Positions 26,107 to 39,326 of a DNA stretch of 64,000 nt are shown here, one piece after another. The notes beneath the pieces are model-generated. The model was not told the DNA's origin. It ran no database searches and was given only the letters and a program-made list of their open reading frames with translations. The stretch spans positions 992,001 through 1,056,000 of the forward strand of contig NZ_LR743508.1 in the NCBI RefSeq assembly GCF_902712855.1, written 5' to 3'. Each line of letters opens with the position of its first letter. Position 1 is the stretch's first letter. Position numbers and translations under genes: made by a program. Origin of the DNA: Variovorax paradoxus. Its GTDB lineage: Bacteria; Pseudomonadota; Gammaproteobacteria; Burkholderiales; Burkholderiaceae_C.

Positions 26107-26969
26107 TTCATGCTCCGAAGGTCGAGCTTGAGCACCTTGGCGGTGTCGCGCACGACGTTGTAGGCCGCGTCGCTGGTCGGCTGGAAGCCGTTGAGCACGC
26201 CCTGGTCGCCCCATGGCAAGTCCTTCACGTTGGCCAGGGCCCTGGCGATCTTTTCCTTCAGCGCCGGGTCGAGGTCCTTGCGCCAGACCATGGGCGACTC
26301 GGGAATGGGGCTGGAGGACCAGACGATCTCGAGCTCGTCCTGCTTCACCTGGCCCTTGGCGATGGCGCTGGCCAGGATGCGGTCGGCCACCGCGGCAGCG
26401 TCGACCTTCTTGTTGGCCACGGCCAGGATGCTGGCGTCGTGCGAGCCCGAGAAGATCACGCGGCTGAAGAAGGTGTCGGGGTCCTGCCCGGCCTGCAGCA
26501 GGCCGGCCTTCGGAAACAGGTGGCCCGATGCGGAGGTCGGGTCGACGAAGGCGAAGGTGCGGCCCTTGAGGTCGGCGGTCCTGGCGAGGCCGCTGTCCTT
26601 GCGCGCAATGATCACGCTCTTGTACGAGCTCTGCCCGGTCTTCTTGGTGACGGCGACCGCGAAGGCCTCCACGCCGGCGACCTGGCTGGCCAGCACATAC
26701 GAGAACGGGCCGAGGTAGGCCACGTCGAGCTTCTTCGAGCGCAGCGCCTCGATCACGCCGTTGTAGTCGGTGGCCACGAAGGGCTTGACCTGCATGCCCA
26801 GCTGCTGCTGCAGGCTGTCGAGCACCTGGCGGCTGCTTTCGATCATGGCTTGCGAGTCCTCGGCGGGAATCAGGCCGATGGTGAGCGGTTGCGCGGCCAG
26901 CGCGGGCACGGCGGCGGCGCAGAGCGCGAAGGCGAGCAGGCTGCGGCGCAGCAGGGGGAGGGTGTTCAT
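26103..26969 (-). CDS. phnD: Phosphonate-binding periplasmic protein
   Basis: 288 residues with a Sec signal (LRRSLLAFALCAAAVPALAA). The mature part has LTIGLIPAEDSQAM, DVAYLGPFSYVLA and FVDPTSASGHLFP, the conserved ligand-binding segments of PhnD/PtxB-type receptors. First gene of the operon, so transcription of the whole set starts in the 130-nt gap shared with the LysR gene. Which phosphonate it prefers is not deducible. Confidence 0.93.
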   Translation of the reverse strand: MNTLPLLRRSLLAFALCAAAVPALAAQPLTIGLIPAEDSQAMIESSRQVLDSLQQQLGMQVKPFVATDYNGVIEALRSKKLDVAYLGPFSYVLASQVAGVEAFAVAVTKKTGQSSYKSVIIARKDSGLARTADLKGRTFAFVDPTSASGHLFPKAGLLQAGQDPDTFFSRVIFSGSHDASILAVANKKVDAAAVADRILASAIAKGQVKQDELEIVWSSSPIPESPMVWRKDLDPALKEKIARALANVKDLPWGDQGVLNGFQPTSDAAYNVVRDTAKVLKLDLRSMK

Positions 26970-27037
26970 GGCGTGGATGAGGCCGTAGACAGGAAGTGGA
27001 TGGTGGGCTTCGGACTACCCCAAGGCTAAGAACGCTG

Positions 27038-27077
27038 TGTGACACCCGCATATCAGATCGATCACGGATTTGTCACA
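27038..27077. promoter_or_regulatory. Inverted repeat in the phnD-LysR promoter region
   Basis: TGTGACA (27038-27044) and TGTCACA (27071-27077) form a perfect 7-bp inverted repeat with a 26-nt spacer, in the gap between phnD and the divergent LysR gene. LysR regulators often bind such sites. Function inferred from position. Confidence 0.45.
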
Positions 27078-27099
27078 GAACCATTCAAATAATCTATGG

Positions 27100-27999
27100 A
27101 TGACGGCAACCCGGCTTCGCGCTTTTCTCTCGGTGGCCCAGCACGGGAGCTTCAGCGCGGCCGCGCGCGCGGTGGGCCTGAGCCAGCCCACGCTGACCAC
27201 GCAGGTGCAGGCGCTGGAGCGGCAGCACAACGTCATGCTGTTCCACCGGCAGGGGCACCGCATCGAGCTCACGGACGTGGGCGAGCGCCTGCTGCCGATC
27301 GCGCGGCAGATCGCGTCGCTCGAACTCGACTCGTACAACCTGCTGCACGACAGCGGCGACCTGCAGTCGGGCGAACTCAAGATCGGCGCGGTCGGGCCGT
27401 TCCACGTGATCGAGATGGTCGATGCGTACCGCCAGCGCTATCCGCGGCTGGACGTGTCGATCCGCATGGGCAACTCGTCGGCGGTGTTCAAGGACCTCGA
27501 GGAATATGCGGTCGACATCGGCGTGCTCGCACGCTTTCACGAGGCGCCCGGCTTCAGCGCCACGCCGTATGCGCGGCATGCGTTGATCCTGTTCGTGCAC
27601 CGCGACCATCCCTTCGCGAACCGGGGCCAGGTCCGGATCGAGGAACTGCACGGGCAGCCGATGCTCCAGCGCGAGAGCGGCTCCAGCACGCGGCGCGCGC
27701 TCGACGAGGCGTTCGCGCGCGCAGGGGTGCGGCCGAAGCTGGCGATGGAAATCGGCAGCCGGGAGGCCATCCGCGAGGCCGCGGCGCGCGGCATCGGCAT
27801 CGGCGCGGTGTCGGAGGCGGAGTTCATTCCCGATGCGCGCCTGCGCACCGTTCGCATCGAAGGCGATCCGGCCGAGACGCAGACCTACCTGTATTGCCTG
27901 CAGATCCGGCGCGAGAGCCGCGTGCTCGCATCCTTCTTCGATGTGGCGCTGAAGCTGCGCAAGGGCGAGTTCGACGACACTGGCCCGGACCATGCATAG
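27100..27999 (+). CDS. LysR-family regulator of the phosphonate operon
   Basis: 299 residues from the ATG giving MTATRLRAFLSVAQHGSFS; a TTG start 10 codons earlier is possible but would run into the inverted repeat. The winged HTH spans residues ~1-60 (AAARAVGLSQPTLTTQVQALE) and the effector domain follows (ELKIGAVGPFHVIEMVDAY). It is divergent from phnD, the usual layout for a LysR activator. The inducer may be a phosphonate or its aldehyde. Its stop overlaps the next gene. Confidence 0.9.
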   Translation: MTATRLRAFLSVAQHGSFSAAARAVGLSQPTLTTQVQALERQHNVMLFHRQGHRIELTDVGERLLPIARQIASLELDSYNLLHDSGDLQSGELKIGAVGPFHVIEMVDAYRQRYPRLDVSIRMGNSSAVFKDLEEYAVDIGVLARFHEAPGFSATPYARHALILFVHRDHPFANRGQVRIEELHGQPMLQRESGSSTRRALDEAFARAGVRPKLAMEIGSREAIREAAARGIGIGAVSEAEFIPDARLRTVRIEGDPAETQTYLYCLQIRRESRVLASFFDVALKLRKGEFDDTGPDHA

Positions 28000-28378
28000 C
28001 CGCATTGCCGTTCTCTTCCTTCTCTCGCTCATCGCATTCGCGAGCGTTCATGCCGCGACCGGCATCGAGGACATGCGCTCGACCGACACCGTGCAAGGCC
28101 TCCACGAGATCCACGAGAAGGCGCGCGAGTTCGTGGCGGGCGAGAACGCGAATGGGGAAGGCCGCTGGAGCGCGGGCGAACCCAACCTCAAGGTCTTCGT
28201 GCCGAGGTGTGCCGTGCCGCTGGGTGCACGGTGGGACACGATCCGCTGGTCGTCCGCCGGCAAGCGCGGCGAACCGCAGGAGCACACCCGGCGCGTGATC
28301 GCGGTGACCTGCGTGCGCAGCGTCGACCGCGCGAGGAACTGGGACGTCCACGTCCCGGTGGCACCTCAGCTGCCGTAG
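27992..28378 (+). CDS. Secreted small hypothetical protein
   Basis: 128 residues, overlapping the LysR gene by 8 nt. A Sec signal peptide is clear (SRIAVLFLLSLIAFASVHA, cut after AxA). The mature protein has FVPRCAVPLGARWD and IAVTCVRSVDRARNWDVHVP; the two cysteines may form a disulfide. I recognise no named domain. Overlap with the regulator suggests coupling but need not imply a shared role. Confidence 0.7.
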   Translation: MHSRIAVLFLLSLIAFASVHAATGIEDMRSTDTVQGLHEIHEKAREFVAGENANGEGRWSAGEPNLKVFVPRCAVPLGARWDTIRWSSAGKRGEPQEHTRRVIAVTCVRSVDRARNWDVHVPVAPQLP

Positions 28379-28465
28379 TGCTTCATGGGCGCGGGTTTCT
28401 CTCGTGCCGCGTGGCGCGGGCCGTGAATAATCGGCCCACCACCGCATCGCCACCAACGAGGACGC

Positions 28466-29359
28466 ATGAGAGCCACCGCGCACATCGCTGCACTGTTCCT
28501 GACTGCCGGCGCCGCGCTCGCCGCGCCGGCAGCCTTCGCGGCCGACTACGACGGCCCGCTGTTCGACACGCACCTGCATTACAACCAGGAAGCCTGGGAC
28601 GGCAACACCGGACCGTTCCCGCCCGCGGAGGCGCTTGCGCGCATGCAGCGCAACGGCGTTCGCGCCATCGTCGCGAACTCGCGGCCCAATGCCGGCACGC
28701 AGACGCTGGCCGCGTCGCGCGAGACCCGCGCAGCGGGCGTGAGCGTCGTGCCCTTCGTGCGGCTGTACCGCAACCGCGAGGACTACACCAACTGGTTCCG
28801 CGACGACACCATCTACGACATGGTGCAGGCCGAACTTGCGCGCGGCACCGCGAGCGGACCCTACAAGGGCCTCGGCGAGTTCCACCTCTACGACAGCGCC
28901 AATGCCAATGGCCCCGTCGCGAAGAAGCTGATGGTGCTGGCCGAACAGCGCAAGCTCGCGGTGCTCGCGCACGTCGACGACGAGGCCGTCGACCTGCTGA
29001 TGGCCAACGCGCCGTCGAAGGGCCAGTCGCTGCGGCTGATCTGGGCGCACACCGGAATCGGCGGCGCGTCCATCGAGCGCGTGCAGGCGCTGTTCGAACG
29101 CTACCCGCTGCTGATGGGCGAGCTCTCTTACAGGCCGGGGCTGACTTGCGAAGGCGGCAAGCTGTGTCCGGCATGGCGCGCGCTGATCCTCAAGTACCCC
29201 GGGCGCTTCATGGTCGGATCGGACACCTGGGTCAACCAGCGCTGGAGCGCCTACGACGAGACCATGCGCGGCTACCGCGTGTGGCTCGGCGACCTGCCGA
29301 ACGACGTCGCGCAGCGCATTGCATGGGGCAACGCGGCCGCGCTGTTCGATGTGCGCTGA
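28466..29359 (+). CDS. Exported amidohydrolase-family protein
   Basis: 297 residues with a signal peptide ending AFAADYD. The metal-binding HxH lies in FDTHLHYNQEAW, a conserved Glu or Lys segment in GLGEFHLYDS, His in AHVDDEAVD and IWAHTGIGGA, and the late Asp in VGSDTWVNQRW. This matches the amidohydrolase 2 (TIM-barrel) family, which includes hydrolases and decarboxylases of cyclic acids. Periplasmic location is unusual for the family but is also seen in relatives. Substrate unknown. Confidence 0.85.
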   Translation: MRATAHIAALFLTAGAALAAPAAFAADYDGPLFDTHLHYNQEAWDGNTGPFPPAEALARMQRNGVRAIVANSRPNAGTQTLAASRETRAAGVSVVPFVRLYRNREDYTNWFRDDTIYDMVQAELARGTASGPYKGLGEFHLYDSANANGPVAKKLMVLAEQRKLAVLAHVDDEAVDLLMANAPSKGQSLRLIWAHTGIGGASIERVQALFERYPLLMGELSYRPGLTCEGGKLCPAWRALILKYPGRFMVGSDTWVNQRWSAYDETMRGYRVWLGDLPNDVAQRIAWGNAAALFDVR

Positions 29360-29396
29360 AGCCTCATCACCTCTCATGTTTTCAGAACCGATCCCG

Positions 29397-30008
29397 ATGA
29401 CCGACCTCTCCCACAGCACCGCCGCCGAGCGCAACAAGCAACCCATCCTCGACGTGCTCGAAAAGGTGCTCGGCGCGCGCGGTGCCGCGCTCGAGATCGC
29501 GTCCGGCACGGGCCAGCATGCCGCCTGGTTCGCCGCGGCCCTGCCTGGATGGACGTGGCAGCCGACCGATGCGGATTCGCGCGCGTTGCCTTCGCTGGCA
29601 GCACGGGTGGCGCAGTCCGGCCTGGCCAACCTGCGGCCGCCGCTGCTGCTCGACGTGACCGCCGCGCAGTGGCCATCGCAGGGGCCTGCGTTCACGCAGC
29701 AGTTCGATGCGATCTATTGCGCCAACATGCTGCACATCGCGCCGCCGGCCGCATGCGTGGGCCTGATGGAGGGCGCCGCGCGGCAGTTGCAGCCCGGCGG
29801 CCGGCTGGTCACCTACGGCCCCTACTTCGAGGACACTCCGCCGGCGCCGAGCAACCTCGCATTCGACCAGAGCCTGCGCGCCCGCAATGCGTCATGGGGC
29901 ATTCGCCGGCTGAAGGATGTGGAAGAAGAAGCGCGCCGCTCGGGGCTCTCGCTGCGCGAGCGGCACGAGATGCCTGCGAACAACCTGCTGCTGGTCTTCG
30001 GCCTTTAA
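29397..30008 (+). CDS. DUF938-type class I methyltransferase
   Basis: 203 residues from the ATG giving MTDLSHSTAAERNKQPILDV; an ATG 7 codons upstream is also possible, and neither has a clear ribosome site. It has motif I ALEIASGTGQHAAWFAAALPG and the downstream FDAIYCANMLHIAP. RNKQPIL plus SGTGQHA is characteristic of DUF938 proteins. The substrate is unknown. It is convergent with the SnoaL-like gene, nearly touching it. Confidence 0.85.
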   Translation: MTDLSHSTAAERNKQPILDVLEKVLGARGAALEIASGTGQHAAWFAAALPGWTWQPTDADSRALPSLAARVAQSGLANLRPPLLLDVTAAQWPSQGPAFTQQFDAIYCANMLHIAPPAACVGLMEGAARQLQPGGRLVTYGPYFEDTPPAPSNLAFDQSLRARNASWGIRRLKDVEEEARRSGLSLRERHEMPANNLLLVFGL

Positions 30009-30391
30009 AGCTGGCCTTCGATGGCCGCCTTGTCGATGACCGACCACACGCTCGCGATCTTCCCGTCCCTGAATTCGTAGAACACGTTCTCGGTGAACGA
30101 GACGGTCCTGCCGTTCACCGGCAGGCCCATGAACTCGCCCTTGGGCGTGCAGCGGAACTGCAGCCGGGCGGCCACGCGCGGCGGCTCGGCAACGAGCAGC
30201 TGCACGTCGAAGAACAGGTCGGGGATGTCGTCGAAGTCCTTCTCCAGCATCGCGCGGTAGCCCGCGAGGCCCAGGGGCCGGCCGTTGTGTGTCGCCTCGT
30301 CGTGGACGAAGGTGCCCAGGCGGTTCCAGTCCTGCGCGTTCAGGCAGGCGATGTAGCGGCGATAGAGGCTGGAGAGGTCGTTCGCGGTCAT
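30005..30391 (-). CDS. SnoaL-like ester cyclase family protein
   Basis: 128 residues from an ATG 4 nt after the PfpI gene stop. Typical SnoaL/NTF2-like fold text: LYRRYIACLNAQDWNRLGTFVHD at the start and FTENVFYEFRDGKIASVWSVIDK at the end. Members bind small hydrophobic ligands or catalyse aldol-type cyclisation. Co-transcribed with the PfpI-like gene; the job of the pair is unknown. The frame is open upstream but without coding features. Confidence 0.82.
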   Translation of the reverse strand: MTANDLSSLYRRYIACLNAQDWNRLGTFVHDEATHNGRPLGLAGYRAMLEKDFDDIPDLFFDVQLLVAEPPRVAARLQFRCTPKGEFMGLPVNGRTVSFTENVFYEFRDGKIASVWSVIDKAAIEGQL

Positions 30392-30395
30392 GGCC

Positions 30396-30998
30396 TCACT
30401 GTGCCAGATACGGCGTGATGTGACGAAGCGCGTTGGCCACGTACGCTTCCTTCTCGCCGACCGGCGCCACATAGTGCAGCGCCGCCGTCGCGGCCTCGAT
30501 GCCCTCGGTGCGCGCGATGATCCACGCGGCGAGATAGGGCGATGCGAAGCAGCCGCCCGCGGTCGCGACGTTGCCGCGCGCGAAGAAGGGCTGGTTCAGC
30601 ACCTCGACGCCGGCCTCCTGCACCCACGGCTTGGTGGTCAGGTCGGTGCAGGCCGGCACGCCGGCCACCAGGCCGAGCCTGGCGAGGATCAAGGTGCCGG
30701 AGCACTGCGCCGCGATCAGCTGGCGGCCGGGGTCGAGCGCCAGCCTGTCCATCAGTTCGGCGCTGGCGACCACTTCGCGCGTGCGGATGCCGCTGCCGAC
30801 CACGACCGCACCGGCATCGCGTGCTTCCTCGAGCAGCGACTGCGCGCGCACCGTCACGCCGTTCATCGAGGTGACTTCGGGCGTGGGGCAGCACAGCGTC
30901 ACGCGCCAGCCGGGCTTCTTGATGCGGTTGAGCACGCCCAGCGCAATGAGCGAGTCGAGTTCGTTGAAACCGTCGAAGGTGAGGATCGCGATGTGCAT
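30396..30998 (-). CDS. DJ-1/PfpI-family protein
   Basis: 200 residues starting MHIAILTFDGFNELDSL. The nucleophile-elbow Cys is in LIAAQCSGTLILARLG, and GCFASPYLAAWIIAR follows. The family includes glyoxalase III, isocyanide hydratase and amidase-like proteins. FDGFNELD is the InhA/isonitrile-hydratase style N-terminus. It sits divergently from a MocR-type regulator, which probably controls it. First gene of a two-gene unit. Confidence 0.88.
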   Translation of the reverse strand: MHIAILTFDGFNELDSLIALGVLNRIKKPGWRVTLCCPTPEVTSMNGVTVRAQSLLEEARDAGAVVVGSGIRTREVVASAELMDRLALDPGRQLIAAQCSGTLILARLGLVAGVPACTDLTTKPWVQEAGVEVLNQPFFARGNVATAGGCFASPYLAAWIIARTEGIEAATAALHYVAPVGEKEAYVANALRHITPYLAQ

Positions 30999-31100
30999 GG
31001 TGTTCGTGGGAGCGAGGGTGCGTAATGGAGTGACGCACCCATCGTAGGCAAGCCGATCAATACAATCAAAAAATTGTCATGCATACATTGGAGTCGGGCG

Positions 31101-32441
31101 ATGGCCGAGGCACGCTACAAGCAACTGGTCGATCAGTTCGCGGGCGAGATCCGCAGCGGCCGGCTCAAGCCCGGCACGCGCCTGCCCACGCACCGGCGGC
31201 TGGCCGAGAGTCATGGGCTGGCGCTGGTGACGGCGTCACGCGTCTATGTCGAGCTCGAGGCCATGGGGCTCGTGAGCGGCGAGGTCGGCCGCGGCACCTT
31301 CGTGCGCGAGACGACGCTGCCGCCAGGGCAGGGGCCCGACCAGCACGCCGTGGCAACGGGCCTGGTCGACCTGAACTTCAACTATCCGTCGCTGCCCGGC
31401 CAGGCCGAGCTGCTGCGCACGGCGCTCCGGCAGCTCGCGGGCGGCGGCGACCTCGAGGCGATGCTGCGCTACGCGCCGCACGGCGGGCGCATGCACGAGC
31501 GCGCGAGCATCGCGCGGCACCTCGCCGCGCGGGGGCTGCAGGCCGAGGCGTCGCGCGTGCTGATCGTCGATGGCGCGCAGCACGGTCTTGCCGTCGCGGC
31601 GATGGCGTTGCTGCAGCCGGGTGACGTGGTCGCGGTCGATGCACTGACCTATCCGGGTTTCAAGGTGCTCGCCGAATCGCAGCGGCTGGAGCTCGCACCC
31701 ATTCCCGCCGCAGGCAACGGCCCCGACCTCGACGCGCTCGAGCGCCTGTGCGCGCGCCGCCGCGTTCGCGCCGTCTACACGATGCCCACGCTGCACAACC
31801 CGTTGGGCTGGGTGATGAGCATGAGCCGGCGCCGCAGGCTGGCTGCGATCGCGCGGCGCGAGGGCCTGCTGGTGATCGAGGACGCGGCCTATGCCTTCCT
31901 GGCTGGCGACCGGCCGCCGCCTCCGCTGGCGGTGCTCGCGCCCGAGAACACGGTGTATGTCTCGGGTTTCTCGAAGAGCGTGGCGACCGGGCTGCGCGTG
32001 GGCTTCGTGGTGGTGCCCGAGGCGTGGGTGCCGAAGATCGAGCGCGCCATCCGCGTCACGAACTGGTGCACGCCGGCGCTCACCACCGCCATCGCCTGCG
32101 CGTGGCTGAAAGACGGCACGGTCGCCCGGCTGGAAGCGCAGAAGCGCGAGGACGCCGCGGCACGGCAGGCGATCGCCGCCGAAGAACTCGCCGGCCTGCG
32201 GTGCGTGCGCCATCCGGCGTCGTACTTCACATGGCTGCCGCTGCCGGAAGCAACCCGCGCCGACCAGGTGGCGGCCGCGCTGGCGCATGAAGGAGTCTCG
32301 GTGTCGACGGCCGAGCCTTTCGCCACCTCGAAGCACGTGCCGCACGCCTTGCGGCTGGCGCTCGGCTCCGTGGACCTGCAGAGCCTGCGCACCGCGCTGC
32401 AGGCCGTGCGGCGGGTGGTGGGCGAGCAGGCCCTGCGCTGA
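31101..32441 (+). CDS. MocR/PdxR-type GntR-aminotransferase regulator
   Basis: 446 residues from an ATG with GGAG 6 nt upstream. An N-terminal GntR winged helix (PTHRRLAESHGLALVTASRVY) joins an aminotransferase-like domain. The PLP lysine is in VSGFSKSVATGLRVGF and the ribose-phosphate motif near NPLGWVMS. Such regulators sense PLP or amino-compound adducts. It is divergent from the PfpI/SnoaL pair across a 102-nt gap, its likely target. Confidence 0.9.
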   Translation: MAEARYKQLVDQFAGEIRSGRLKPGTRLPTHRRLAESHGLALVTASRVYVELEAMGLVSGEVGRGTFVRETTLPPGQGPDQHAVATGLVDLNFNYPSLPGQAELLRTALRQLAGGGDLEAMLRYAPHGGRMHERASIARHLAARGLQAEASRVLIVDGAQHGLAVAAMALLQPGDVVAVDALTYPGFKVLAESQRLELAPIPAAGNGPDLDALERLCARRRVRAVYTMPTLHNPLGWVMSMSRRRRLAAIARREGLLVIEDAAYAFLAGDRPPPPLAVLAPENTVYVSGFSKSVATGLRVGFVVVPEAWVPKIERAIRVTNWCTPALTTAIACAWLKDGTVARLEAQKREDAAARQAIAAEELAGLRCVRHPASYFTWLPLPEATRADQVAAALAHEGVSVSTAEPFATSKHVPHALRLALGSVDLQSLRTALQAVRRVVGEQALR

Positions 32442-32459
32442 GCGCCCACCGACGCGTCG

Positions 32460-34715
<2,256 letters not shown>

Positions 34716-34836
34716 GGGGAACTCCTGTTTGGTGCTGCGGGGAAGCGACAAATTCTCGGCCGGATGACGCTGCCGGACGATTGAACGACCCAATGCCGCC
34801 GATAGCACCAACGCGCGATACGGCGCCGTATCGGGC

Positions 34837-36137
34837 CTATCGCATGCGCTGCTTCGCCACGAACTCCGGAGTCACCGTGGCCTGCTTGTTGCCGAACTGC
34901 GCAATCACGTAGTTGGCCAGCGCCGCGACCTCGGTGTCGGTGTAGGCGCTGCCGAAGGCCGGCATGTAGATCTCGCGGTCGCGCGCATGCATGTTCACGC
35001 CCTGCAGGATCATCTGCGTGACGTTGGCACCGCTCGGGTCGTTCACGCCGCGCGTGCCCAGCAGTGTCGCGAAGCTGGTCTGCTGGCCTTGCCCGTTCCA
35101 CTGGTGGCAGCTTGCGCACGCCGCCGCGAACAGGCGCAGCCCCTGCTCGTGGCCTTCGGCGGTGTTGGCCGCGGGCGCGGCCGCGCTGGCGGCCACGGCC
35201 CACGGCGGTTTCGCATCGACCTCGATGGGGTCCTTGCCGGACCTGGCGGGCACGGTGCGCAGATAGCTCACGAGCGCCGCGGTGTCCTCGGGCTTCAGGT
35301 ACTGCAGGCTGTGCTCCACCGCCTCGCCCATGGGGCCCGAAGCCGAGCCGCGGCCGTCGGCATGGCCGGTCGTGAGGTAGGAGGCGATGTCGGCGTCGCT
35401 CCACGCGCCGATGCCGTTCTTTGCGTCCGAGGTGATGTTGTAGGCGCGCCAGCCCTGGATGGATTCGCCCGCGAGGTTGTCCCCCTGCTTCATGGCGAAG
35501 GCGAAGTTGCGCGGCGTGTGGCACTCGGCGCAATGGGCCAGCGCGGTGGCCAGGTACTTGCCCTGGTTCCATGCGGCCGGCTTCGAGGGATCGGCCTCGA
35601 AGCGGCTGCTCTTGAAGAAGGCGGCGTTCCAGAAGCCCATGGCCCAGCGCTGGTTGAACGGGAAGCCGAGGTCGGGCTCCCGGTTCGGCTGGCTCACCTT
35701 GGGCAAACTGAACAGGTAGGCCTTGATCGCCAGCACGTCCTTGCGGCTGAGCGCGGTGTACGAGGTGTACGGAAACGCCGGGTACAGGCGGCTGCCGTCC
35801 GCGCGCACGCCGTCGTGCAGCGCACGCACGAACTGGTCGTCGCTCCAGTTGCCGATGCCCGTGGCCGGGTCGGCCGTGATGTTCGACGAGTAGATGGTGC
35901 CGAAGGGCAGCACGAACGGCAGCCCGCCTGCGAAGGGCTCGCCCTTGCCTGGCACGGTGTGGCACGCGACGCAGTCGGCCATTTTGGCGAGGTATTCGCC
36001 GCGCACCAGCAGCGCCGCGTCGGGCTCGGCGCCCGCCAGCACCGGCGCCTCGCCCTCCGAGCTGTCGCTGCGATTCAAGAAGAAGTACAGCGCGGCGCCC
36101 ACCACGAACAGTGCCACCAGCACCTTGAGCAATCGCT

Positions 36138-36141
<4 letters not shown>
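34837..36141 (-). CDS. Membrane-anchored three-heme cytochrome c
   Basis: 434 residues. The N-terminal helix (LLKVLVALFVVGAALYFFL) anchors the protein. Three CxxCH sites lie at C57 (CVACH), C204 (CAECH) and C342 (CASCH). This is the cytochrome subunit arrangement of alcohol/aldehyde dehydrogenase complexes. The ATG overlaps the stop of the preceding oxidoreductase gene (ATGA) and has AAAGGAG. It probably takes electrons from the IorAB enzyme and passes them to the respiratory chain. Confidence 0.93.
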
Positions 36142-38392
<2,251 letters not shown>

Positions 38393-38396
<4 letters not shown>

Positions 38397-38896
38397 GACG
38401 CGCTCCTTGCAGGCATCGCCACCACCGACTGCAGCACCTCGGGCTTGCCGGTGGCAGCCTGCTTGATGGCCGCGCGGATGCGCGAATAGGTGCAGCACCG
38501 GCAGACATTGCCCGACATGGCCATGTCGATGTCGGCGTCGCTCGGGTTGGGCGTGCGCTGGATGAGCGCCGCGGCCGACATGACCTGGCCCGACTGGCAG
38601 TAGCCGCACTGCACCACGTCCACCTCGAGCCAGGCCTTCTGCACGCGCTGGCCGGCAGGGGTCTTCGAGATGGCTTCGATGGTGGTGACGGCCCGCTTGC
38701 CGATGCTGCCGATGGGCAGCACGCACGAGCGCACGGGCTGGCCGTCGAGGTGCACGGTGCAGGCGCCGCACTGCGCGATGCCGCAACCGAACTTGGTGCC
38801 GGTGAGTCCGACGATGTCGCGCAATGCCCAGAGCAGAGGCATGTCGTCGGGGGCGTCGATGGCGACGGACTGACCGTTGATGAGAAGGTCGATCAT
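38393..38896 (-). CDS. iorA: IorA-like 2Fe-2S subunit
   Basis: 167 residues starting MIDLLINGQSVAIDAPDDMP. The plant-type cluster is in FGCGIAQCGACTVHLDG with C of VRSC, and the second cluster in VQCGYCQSGQ and NVCRCCTYSRI. This is the small subunit that passes electrons from the Mo centre to the next carrier. First gene of iorA-iorB-cytochrome c, each joined by 4-nt overlaps, so the three are made in step. Confidence 0.93.
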
Positions 38897-39082
38897 GAGC
38901 CTGCCTTTTTTGAGGTTCGCCGTGGGGTGGCAGCGAACCATAGCGCGTCTTTGCAAAGCGCGCTTGGCGGGCACCGCGACGCTCGGGCGCGCGGCTCGGG
39001 TTTCAGCAGGCGGCGCCCGTTGCGGGCAGCCGGAGGTACTCGTCCGCGCAGCGGGCACCCGACGCGCGAACCGGTTTGCGGA

Positions 39083-39307
39083 TCAGGCTGCCACCTTCTG
39101 AGCGGCCGGCGCCTGCAGCGGCGGCGTGCCGCTCCTGAACAGGGTCGCCAGTTGCCGGCGAAGCTCGGGCGTGTCGGTATGGCCGTGCACGGCCACCGCA
39201 TGCTGCACCGCGGCATCCAGCAGTTCTCCCTCGGTGTCGGCGCTGAGCGCGACACTGCAGTTCATCGTGCTCGGAAACTCGCGGCAGTCGATGTATTGGC
39301 GTGGCAT
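39083..39307 (-). CDS. DUF1059-family small protein
   Basis: 74 residues starting MPRQYIDCREFPSTMNCSVAL. The CREFPSxMNCSV motif followed by LLDAAVQHAVAVHG is the DUF1059 signature. Family function is unknown. It begins 19 nt after the methyltransferase gene and is probably co-transcribed with it. Confidence 0.85.
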   Translation of the reverse strand: MPRQYIDCREFPSTMNCSVALSADTEGELLDAAVQHAVAVHGHTDTPELRRQLATLFRSGTPPLQAPAAQKVAA

Positions 39308-39326
39308 GGCAGCTCCTGGTGTGTCG

